Assembly: GCF_008039875.1 (NCBI RefSeq)
Contig: NZ_VRUU01000054.1
Location: 1-33,867, forward strand
Length of the DNA stretch: 33,867 nt
Direction: 5' to 3'
Source of the DNA: Methylobacterium sp. WL119
Lineage (GTDB): Bacteria; Pseudomonadota; Alphaproteobacteria; Rhizobiales; Beijerinckiaceae
The notes under the pieces were generated by a model, which had not been told where the DNA came from, did not search any database, and saw only the letters and a list, made by a program, of their open reading frames with translations. Within the stretch, counting starts at the first letter, position 1; every line of letters begins with the position of its first letter. Of this stretch, positions 16,830 to 25,000 are shown one piece after another. Made by a program: the position numbers and the translations under genes.

Positions 16830-17916
16830 TGTTTGGTTGCGGCACGTTGTTGTAATATGGCGCATTAGGCAATCAAAGCTCAAGCATGGCGGTTTGAGGG
16901 CGTGCGCCGCCGTGCCGCCACCAGGAGGGCCCGCTGATGCTCGCCATTCATCCCAACGCCCGTACCACTCTGGTCGTGTGCGCCGAGATCGCTCGATCCT
17001 CCGAAGGCTCTAGCGTTCTGGCCCGGCGCTATGGTGTCTCTGCCGAGACCATCCGCAAATGGCGCAAGCGCTGCCCTGATGCTTGCGAGGATCGCTCGGC
17101 GCGACTGCATGAGCTTGCCCTGGCGCGCCAGCGATGAGTACTGCTCCATCGTATGCGCGCTCCGCCGCAGCGCTGGCTTTTCCCTCAACGCGCTAACCTT
17201 CGTCATCAGCCATCTCTTGACGCATCCGAACCGGGACACCGTCTATCGCATCCTCAAGGCGGAGGGTCTCAACCGGCTGCCGCCGTCTGAGCAGGCCCGC
17301 AAGTTGCATAACACCTTCAGGGACTACGTGGTCGGCTTCGTCCATATCGACGTGAAGCACCTGTCCAATCTGCGCGATCGTGACGGCTCCACCCTTCAGC
17401 GCTACCTCTACGCCACGATCTACCACGCCTCCCGCCACATCCACCTCGCCGTCAGCACGACGAGACCTCCACCTCGGCCGTCGCCATCCTCACGGACGCC
17501 TTCGACGCCTTCCCCTTCCGGGTCACCCACGTGCCCACCGACCGCGGCTCTTGCTTCACCGCCGATGCCTTCCAGGCCGCATGCGCGCGGCACGGCGTAC
17601 AACACCGCAAAACGCGCCCCTACACCCCGAAGACCAACGGCATGGTCGAACGCTTCAACGGCCAGGTGACACGGGAGGTGGCGGGCATCATGATCTACAG
17701 CTACCGCAACCTGGAGGTCGTTCGGCGCGGTTTCAACGCGGCCTATAATGTTCGCCGCCAGCGCATGTTGAAGGGGCTGTCACCCGGATGGCCCTGCACC
17801 AGCGCATCGAAGTCGATCCCGCGCTGTCCAATCCAACCTACAGACCGCTCAAGCCTGGCATCCTAAGCAACGCCCTCCGCATCGTCGCAAATGCCAAAGA
17901 GATGTCATAACTGACA
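16830..17916 (+). mobile_element. IS481-family insertion sequence, decayed, about 1.09 kb
   Basis: Bounded by weakly matching ends that start TGT (left, TGTTTGGTTGCGGCAC; complement of the right end, TGTCAGTTATGACATC) and by near-identical five-base flanks, CTAGC (16825-16829) and TTAGC (17917-17921). Size and transposase fit IS481. Boundaries are approximate. Confidence 0.6.
16937..17910 (+). pseudogene. IS481-family transposase with several frameshifts
   Basis: Begins MLAIHPNARTTLVVCAEIAR with the HTH block VLARRYGVSAETIRKWRKR. The product then jumps frames at least three times: near 17115 (to CALRRSAGFSLNALTFVISH and LNRLPPSEQARK), near 17455-17480 (after HIDVKHLSNLRDRDGSTLQR, first Asp), and near 17500-17530 (to VPTDRGSCFTADAF, second Asp, and KTRPYTPKTNGMVERFNGQV, Glu region). 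A further shift near 17785 leads into LSNALRIVANAKEMS and TAA at 17908-17910. All family blocks are present in order, so this is a full-length copy that has decayed in place. Confidence 0.82.
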
Positions 17917-17933
17917 TTAGCTTCTGTTCGGAG

Positions 17934-18359
17934 TCAACGTTTAGACGGTTGTGCCTGTAAGATTGCAGCCCGTGCCGCGGCCTGCCTCTCAACATTTATC
18001 GCTGTATTGCTACTCGTAATCCCACTGGTTAATTCGCAATTCACCATTATACTGTGAAGATCACTCGAATGTCCGCTGTTAAACAGAAGCGCGACCCATG
18101 CTGGCTCGAAAACTGCTACTGTTGCGGCGAGCGCTACTCTTGCGTCGCTGATTGCTCGAGACTCATAAAGATCGTTTATCGTGCTTTTCGTCATCCTATT
18201 TCTGTAGAGCCACTTGACCCAATGCGCCACCGGCTTGAGCGGACACCTTAAAATATTCCTTCCGTATGAGATGATGCTGCAATTTTCTGATGCTATCCGT
18301 GTTGGCGGGCGGCTCAGATGGGGTAGCAGGAGTTGTTCGATCCTGACGAGCGATATCAC
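17934..18359 (-). CDS. Possible hypothetical protein or gene remnant
   Basis: A 141-residue open frame; a shorter start at ATG 18194 (MTKSTINDLYESRAISDARV) would give a protein of about 86 residues with an alanine-rich helix and a basic C terminus. No family recognised, no signal peptide certain. It may equally be chance; it is listed because it is the longest frame in an otherwise empty region. Confidence 0.22.
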   Translation of the reverse strand: MISLVRIEQLLLPHLSRPPTRIASENCSIISYGRNILRCPLKPVAHWVKWLYRNRMTKSTINDLYESRAISDARVALAATVAVFEPAWVALLFNSGHSSDLHSIMVNCELTSGITSSNTAINVERQAAARAAILQAQPSKR

Positions 18360-18791
18360 CGGCCATCCGAGAATGGCGCGCCGCTGGTGAAGCTCGAGGT
18401 CCTGATGACTTCGAAACGTTCTGGTTAAATTCAGCTACCGAGAAGAAGTATTCCAATGAATCAAAGGGAGTCGTCCGCCTCACGACTTGGCCCTATACTC
18501 AGCCTCCGATATCAGGCGCTGCGGCGGATCGCTGCAAGCCCTTCCGCAGTTCACCTAGATTTCATAGAAAGTCGTTGCCTGCGCAAAAGATAATTTTTTA
18601 CTCAAGTATGACCTGAATTTGTGGAAATTGAAACCGGGCGAGGTGCTGCTGATTAGTTTTCAGGTAAGTCTTATAATCAAGCAACTTACTCTTGACTGAG
18701 TTCTTCTTCAGCAGAAAAATTCCAAAAAGCGTCTTTTGGATATTAAATGCGATTAATTATCCGCTTAGTATCATTTATAAATTTTTTGACT

Positions 18792-18799
18792 GCGTCTAG
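18792..18799. repeat. 8-bp target site duplication, left copy
   Basis: GCGTCTAG directly before the left end of the IS66-type element; the identical octamer follows the right end at 20151-20158. Eight-base duplications are characteristic of IS66 insertion. Confidence 0.8.
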
Positions 18800-20150
18800 T
18801 TAATTACCGACCCCTGTGACCGCTGGGTTCAGGCGCCGATGGTTTTGAGGATGGTGCCGAAGGGACTGCTGCCGTGGAGGCGCGCGGTATCGACGACGGT
18901 GCGGATGTCAGCTTCGCCCTCGGCCGCCCACATCGCACGGTAGCCGTTCGTGACCTTTCGCTGGATGACAGATGGGCGCAGCAGCCTCTCTGAACCGTTG
19001 TCGGTCGGTTCGACCGCGCCGGGATAGGCAAGGAAGATGAGGAGCTAATGGCGAGCCCGGCCGATCTTGGCTTGCAGATCGCGGGTTAAGTCGCAGCTAC
19101 TTCGTGTGGCCAGAATGGTGCCGATTCAAGGTCCGACGCTTGGCCGCCAGGGTCGAGATCGCGAAGTCGATGACGTGCTCAGCCAGGGCGAACACGGATT
19201 GTGACCAGAGCTGGAGACGCCAGGGCACCGCATCATCGCTGGTCTCGACGGAGTAGGTGACATCGCGGGCGAGATGGGCAAGGCAGATCTGGTGCGCGGC
19301 GGCGTGGACCTGCTGAGCGGTGTAGCGGATCCGAGATCCAAAACGCCGGCCGATGCCCGCCCATCATCTCCCGCACCACGATAGCGCCCCACGTCGGGGA
19401 GGCCGTCTGCACCATGGCTTGGGCCGAATGGAATACCCAGTGGTAGGCGTTGCTGCCCTTAAGGCGCACGCCGTTCTAGTGTGAAGCGCCCACCGTGGCT
19501 TGGCGCAGCGTCGAGGCGGCCTCGTCGCGACCGGAGCGGAAGCGCGCTTGCGCCCGACGGAGCAGGTTCATTAGGCCGCCTTGGCTGAACCTCAAACCGA
19601 ACAGGTCGGACAGCGCCGCCTGCAGCCGGTCGTAGGACAGCGCCTGGAAGGTCTTCAGATACGTTGCCATCGCATGCAGCCGTGAGCCGAACGGTGTGCT
19701 CCGCGCCGCCTCCGGCACTGGCGCTACGACCCGCGTCCCGCAGGTCGGACACTGGATCGCCAGCCGTTGATGCTGGGTGACGACCGGTGCGACTCCGGGC
19801 AGCTCGATCCGTTCGGAGAGGCTGACGACCTCGGCGGGAAGGTCCCCGTGCAGTCCGCCGCAGCAACGGCAGCGATCCGCGCGATGCTCGACGAGGGCAT
19901 CGGGATCCTTGCTCATCACTCGCCTATAGCCCTTGTGGCTAGGCTTCGCTCCGCCTGGTTTGGCCTGCTCGCGCCGCTCCTTGAGGTCCGTCACGGGCGG
20001 CTTCGACGAGGTGCGTTAGGTCTTCTCCGGGCGCTGCAGGCGCAGCATCAGCTCAATCAGCTCCTCGCGGCTTTGCAGCTTAAGATCGCTTCGGCCCATC
20101 CGGTGAGGGAATCAGCGAAATCCGACCCGCGCAAGGGAGTGTATAATTAC
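18800..20150 (-). mobile_element. IS66-family element with a single transposase gene, decayed, 1351 bp
   Basis: Left end TTAATTACCGAC, complement of the right end GTAATTATACAC, flanked on both sides by the identical octamer GCGTCTAG. The element carries only a TnpC-like gene and no tnpA or tnpB, so it belongs to the one-gene subgroup of IS66. The exact target duplication shows it has stayed where it inserted. Confidence 0.8.
18829..20099 (-). pseudogene. IS66-family transposase (TnpC-like), inactivated
   Basis: Starts at ATG 20099 (MGRSDLKLQSREELIELMLR), hits TAA after RLQRPEKT, then continues in frame with VTDLKERREQAKPGG, the zinc-finger pair CRCCGG and CPTCGT, and the helical region TYLKTFQALSYDRLQAAL. 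At the site where the family has ASDETG the codons now give Ala-Ser-His-stop-Asn-Gly: the first catalytic Asp is His and the next codon is TAG. The frame continues GSNAYHWVFHSAQAMVQTAS, shifts by one base at WISDP near 19332, and shifts again before the C-terminal LHGSSPFGTILKTIGA and TGA at 18831-18829. At least four lesions make it inactive. Confidence 0.83.
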
Positions 20151-20158
20151 GCGTCTAG
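20151..20158. repeat. 8-bp target site duplication, right copy
   Basis: GCGTCTAG, identical to 18792-18799. Confidence 0.8.
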
Positions 20159-20394
20159 TTCCTATAGTTTTGGTTTGATTGGAAGTTTTCCGAATAATCA
20201 TAATTTTGCAAAATACACAACGAATCTTTCGGAGCTTCCCGACGAGACGATGTGCGTTACCCTTATGATTGTCATATAACGGCATTGCTTTCAAGCAAAA
20301 ACTACACTTATAATGGTAGATAGTATAGATCGAACACTGTACAAATTGTATATGTTTAACAATAACATTTCAGTGATTAGATCGCTATATATTA

Positions 20395-22011
20395 TTATGA
20401 CCACTCTGGAGTATAGTAATCCCCCCGATCTGTCGAAAGGTGTGGATTGTAAAACGGATCGGCGGCGATCACGTGGGCCCAGCGCGCGGTGAAGGCGGCT
20501 TCGTCCGGGGAGCTCACTGCTGTGCGCGGCAGTGATGAGCCCTCGAAGTGGTAGAGCTTGGCGAATGGCGTGTAGACGATGCGGTAACCGACCTGGCCTA
20601 GCCGCAGGCAGAAATCGAGGTCGTTGTAGTCGATCGCCAGCGCCTCGTCGAACCCGCCAACCTCGCGCACAAGGCTCATCCGGGTTGCTAGCACCGCGCC
20701 TGTCACTGCTGAGTAGTTGCGAATTAGATGAGTGTAGCCGTTGTAGCCGATATCCTCGTCAACGAGGTTATGGAAGATATGGGTGGAATTTCCCATCACG
20801 CCGAACACAACTCCTTGATGCTGCACGCGGCCATTCGGGTAAAGCAATCGGGCGCCGACTGCACCAACGCCGGGTCGGCCGGTAAAACCAATGAGCGCCT
20901 CGATCCAGTCAGGCGCGATCACCTCGATGTCATCATTAAGCAAAATAACATCCTCGGTTCGAACCTTAGATAGTGCGAAGTTCATTTTACGCGAGAAATT
21001 GAACGGTGGCTCGAACTCATGAGACTCAAGCCGGACACCCTGTGCTTTCATCTCTACTTGAAGTTCATCGGACATGTTACCGTTATCGACCACGACGATT
21101 TCGTAGTTAGTCCAAGTCGAGCGAGCGCGGATGCTTGCCACCGCGTGGTGTACAAGCACGATCTCGCCGCGGCCCTCAACGGTCTTCGCCGCGCAATTTG
21201 TTAGGATCAAAAGCGTCACGCGCCGCTCCGGGTGCAGTGGCCAGATTACCCGGAAGCTTCCCTGGAATAGACCCTCTTCGACACGGGCCGCCGGATCCTG
21301 CGTCCGTACGAAATCGGCAATCGCCGCCTGTGCGTTGACTAACGCTTGTGGCTTGGCATCAACCACCGCGGCGGCGGAACCCGGGATCTTGCGCCAATGG
21401 TAGAGTACGCCGGGCACATGCACGATTGCGCGGGCTGCGGCAGTGGCTCGGAGAGCAAGATCATAGTCCTGTGCGCCTGTATAGGCGTGGCGCAGCCCCC
21501 CAAGAGCAAAGAATAGGTGCTTGCGCATCACTGTAAGATGCATAACATACATCACCGATTGCAGGTGCTCGGGTGACCAATCTGGCTTAAAATAAGATTC
21601 GCTGCGTCTACCGTCAGGCTCCAGCTTGTCCTCGTCAGTATAGAGCAGATCTGCATCCGGGTTTTTTATGATCGCCGCCAGCATAGTTGCGACGGCGTGA
21701 GGAGCCAGCGCGTCATCGTGGTCAAGAAAGCCAACGAACTGGCCTGTAGCGAACTCGGCGGCCGCATTAGTAGCACGGGCGATGTGTCGGTTCTCCCTTG
21801 CCCGTACGATCTTGATGCGCGCATCACTGCCGCGGTAGTCTTCGAGCACGTCTCCAACCTCGGGATTCGGCGAGGCGTCATCGTAGAGGCAGAGTTCCCA
21901 GTCAGGGGAGGTTTGCTCTAGTACAGAGCGGATTGTTGCTTCCAATACGTCGGGAGGGGTATTGTAGACGGGGACTAGGAAGCTGATCCGGGTGGTGTCG
22001 GGGGAATGCAT
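20395..22011 (-). CDS. Tandem family-2 glycosyltransferase
   Basis: About 538 residues with two GT-A domains in one chain. Domain 1 (residues about 8-235): ISFLVPVYNTP, metal-binding acidic motif FLDHDDAL (96-103) and TGAQDYDLALR (179-189). Domain 2 (about 265-530): YEIVVVDNGN (304-313), ILLNDDIEV (357-365) and the acceptor/base region GGFDEALAIDYNDLDFCLRL. Such two-domain enzymes in rhamnan and O-antigen loci add successive sugars to a lipid-linked chain at the cytoplasmic face of the inner membrane. The ATG at 22011 overlaps the stop of the giant upstream gene (GTGATG; an alternative GTG start lies at 22014), so the two are translationally coupled. It is the last gene of the operon that begins at 31437; AT-rich silent DNA follows. 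Confidence 0.88.
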   Translation of the reverse strand: MHSPDTTRISFLVPVYNTPPDVLEATIRSVLEQTSPDWELCLYDDASPNPEVGDVLEDYRGSDARIKIVRARENRHIARATNAAAEFATGQFVGFLDHDDALAPHAVATMLAAIIKNPDADLLYTDEDKLEPDGRRSESYFKPDWSPEHLQSVMYVMHLTVMRKHLFFALGGLRHAYTGAQDYDLALRATAAARAIVHVPGVLYHWRKIPGSAAAVVDAKPQALVNAQAAIADFVRTQDPAARVEEGLFQGSFRVIWPLHPERRVTLLILTNCAAKTVEGRGEIVLVHHAVASIRARSTWTNYEIVVVDNGNMSDELQVEMKAQGVRLESHEFEPPFNFSRKMNFALSKVRTEDVILLNDDIEVIAPDWIEALIGFTGRPGVGAVGARLLYPNGRVQHQGVVFGVMGNSTHIFHNLVDEDIGYNGYTHLIRNYSAVTGAVLATRMSLVREVGGFDEALAIDYNDLDFCLRLGQVGYRIVYTPFAKLYHFEGSSLPRTAVSSPDEAAFTARWAHVIAADPFYNPHLSTDRGDYYTPEWS

Positions 22012-25000
22012 CACGCCGGGTCCCTGTCCTCTGTCTCGGTGGTCACGATTCGCCAGATGTCGTCTAGCGCCGCGCGGACGGTCAGCGCTGTGGCCTCAGT
22101 GCCGAACAGGGCCGACACCCGGCGCGTGCCCGCCGCACCAAGGCGGCGGGCGAGATCTCGGTCGTCGAAGAGCGCCCGCATCGCTTTGCGCAGCCCGTCC
22201 GGATTCGGGTCGGCCCAAGTGTAGCTGGCGGGATAAGGAGCGTTGCCTTCGCCGACTTCTGTTAAGCGAAAGTCCACCGGCAGACTAGCCGCGGGATCGA
22301 GCATGTCGATTGCGCCACCGTAATTTGTGGCGATTACCGGAGTGCCGGCGTTCATCGCCTCGACGATGGTCAGACCGAGCCCCTCCGATCGGTGGGGCGA
22401 GACGTAGGCATCGAGCAGGCGGATTAGCGCCTCCATCTCGTCGTCGGCATAGATTGCCTCGGAAAAAACTACGTCGGGCCGCTCCGATGCGATCGCTAGA
22501 ATCCGCGCAATCGTTGGGTGGTCACGGCGGCCGTAATGGACCTTCACGAAGCAGCACGCCCCGTCGGTAGCACAAAATTCGGCAATATAGGCCTCCACCA
22601 GCGCCAGCGGGTTCTTACGGTCGAGAATACTGCCGGCATCGGCGAAATAACCAAAAACGAAGCGGCCCTCGGGCAAGCCAAAATAGGCACGGTCGAAGGC
22701 TCCGGGCTGGGCAATCTCCGGTAGGATTGTTGGACGCACAACCCGCGTACGGATTGTCGAAGCTGCATTGATCGCGCGCTCCAAGAAAGTGCTGGCACAC
22801 CAGACTTCGTCAAATCGGGCAAGTACAGGTAACCATTCAGGTCTAAGGGATACGAGTTCAAAATAGGGGATCAAAATGTGGTAACGGGCGCGACGCAGGG
22901 GATCGTTAGAGTTAAACGAATCAAAGGCATTGCCGATGAAGGGAAGATCGAGGTTAAGGTGCGTGATTTGGATTAGCTGGTCGCCATCGGGCGGGATTTC
23001 TAGCGGAATCTGTCGCACACGCTCAAAACCCGAGGTCCAATTAGAAACGCTCAGCGGCGTTTTAGCTGCTTTAAGGCTACGAAGGTAACCGCGTGCGCTG
23101 GTACCAAGCCCGTTTAGTGCCCGCACAGGCGCCACAAAACGGACGCCAAAAGCCTCCCCTAGTTCCGGTTGCCCGTTCCCCAACACATGCGAGTACATGG
23201 CAAGGTCGGACGTGACCTTTCCGCGCTGAGCCTCCACCCGACCTGCGAGGATGTGTTGCTGTTTGTCCTGGTTCGTCCAGCCACCGGCATCTTGAACTAT
23301 ACCATCCCATTGGGCGTCCCCAGCTGGGCTGACGTCGATGAGCCCAACCCGACCTGATTCAACAGCTGCAACCAAGCCGAACATCCGCGAAACGCTCTGC
23401 GATAACAAGGCGTCATTTCTATCAATTAAATCGTATGTGGATCCATTAGTTAGAACGGCCCCCAATTCGTCAAACAGACCAGGCCGGAACCAGAACATTG
23501 TCCCAGCAAAGAAGCCCCAGGCTCGCGGTCGAGTGCGATATGGATATAAACTGCGATAGAGGTTCTCAATCACCTCGCAGTTATTCCCGTCGAACATCGC
23601 TCCATCGAGATAAAAATCCCGTGAGCCAACGAGGGCAAGAGTAGGGTCCTTGGAAAAGCTCCGGATGATCCGGGCCACTAGAGGCTTGCTGCCCAGTATC
23701 GAATTTAGAAGCAGATTGTGCTTTCTCGCTAGCTCGACGCGGCTCTTTACAGCGTGGATTTTGCAAATGGCTGTGTAGGTCTGGCCGCTTTCGCGGACCC
23801 ACGCAAGAGCTGTGAAAAGCGGCACAATGTCAAAACCGCGATCGGGAACTGGGATTAGTGCCGCGCCTGATTTCAAGCGTCGCAAACGGCCTATGAAGGT
23901 CCTATCAACCGATTCTGGGAAAGTTACGTACAAGTCGAAGGGAGTGTCAATCGCGCGCAGATGACTTTTGATCAGTCCTATTGCATTTGAATTGGAGATA
24001 TGAGCGATCACCGCAACGCGGGTGCTGGCATTAGCCGACAACGTGGCGCGCCCTGTGGCACTACCATGTGCGAGATAATGCGCTAATGGCTCAAGACTAG
24101 TATTTGCATCGGGAACGGCGCCCCGATACCAGCCGGTTTCAAAATCGGGGCCTGGGTCAAGGTCCTGCCGCGAGCCGAGGGCGGTGAAGTGCCTGAACCC
24201 GCGCAAGCCCAATGGCATCCGGGTGGCATGACGTCTCTCGTACCAAATGGGGTCGAACGACGAGTTTGGTGCAAGTCCGGCCGCCATCCCGACGGTGATG
24301 TAATGCATCAGTGGACTGCAACCCGCGGCCATCACCGCGGGATTTTGCAAGGTGTACCAGTGCGGGTCGAACAGCGGCGTCGGCGAACCAGCATCACCGG
24401 TACCGTGCTGAAGATAGAAGGCTAGTGGGTTCAGGTTCGCGTCCACAGGGTAACCGCGTGAGGCACGGAACCAGCGTGGCTCCACCAGGGGGCCGGGGCT
24501 GCGATCCTCATAAGCTCCCACACGGAGGTAGTGAAGCAACGGTAGCTCATCGCCGACATCAGTGTAGCGTGCGAGGTACCAGTCTGAATCAAAAAGCGGA
24601 TGGGGTGATAGGCCTAGCGCCGCACCTGCGAGAAGGTAGTGCCAAATTAGTTCGACAGCGTCCTTTCCAGCAGACACCTGCCGGGAATACCAACCTGTGT
24701 CAAAAACGCCGGCTTCGCGGATTGCCTCAACGTCAGCCGGAAGTGCCTCACGGAGTTGGTGTGCGAGACGCTCCCAGACTGCCGTTGTTCCGTTGGGCTG
24801 GGCGTGGGCCGCCAACTGGAAGCCCGGATGCGGGTCCCGGAACTCAGCGGCGCCATGCTGCACAAAGTGCTGTAGCGGTTCCATTCCGGCCTGCGCTACG
24901 TCAGGGTTCCGGTCACGATACCAACTGCTAGAGAATAGCCGGTTCGGGTCGCGTAAATCGGACAGGCCGTACTCGATGTAGTGGAGCAGCGGATTGACAC

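Larger units (their letters stand above)
17917..18799. other. 880-base stretch without a clear gene
   Basis: Intermediate to AT-rich composition. A 141-residue frame on the minus strand (17934-18359) includes RCPLKPVAHWVKWLYRN, which faintly resembles basic amphipathic segments at the ends of sugar-transfer or methyltransferase proteins, followed by an Ala-rich helix and a basic tail. It could be the remnant of a polysaccharide gene cut off by the flanking elements. A second minus-strand frame (18196-18483) overlaps it. I see no domain in either. From 18560 to 18799 the DNA is AT-rich and silent. Confidence 0.35.

Noticed and set aside
24311..24931. Plus-strand frame of 206 residues opposite the repeat array
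   Set aside because: Shadow of the repeat-coding frame; its own periodicity simply mirrors the repeats.
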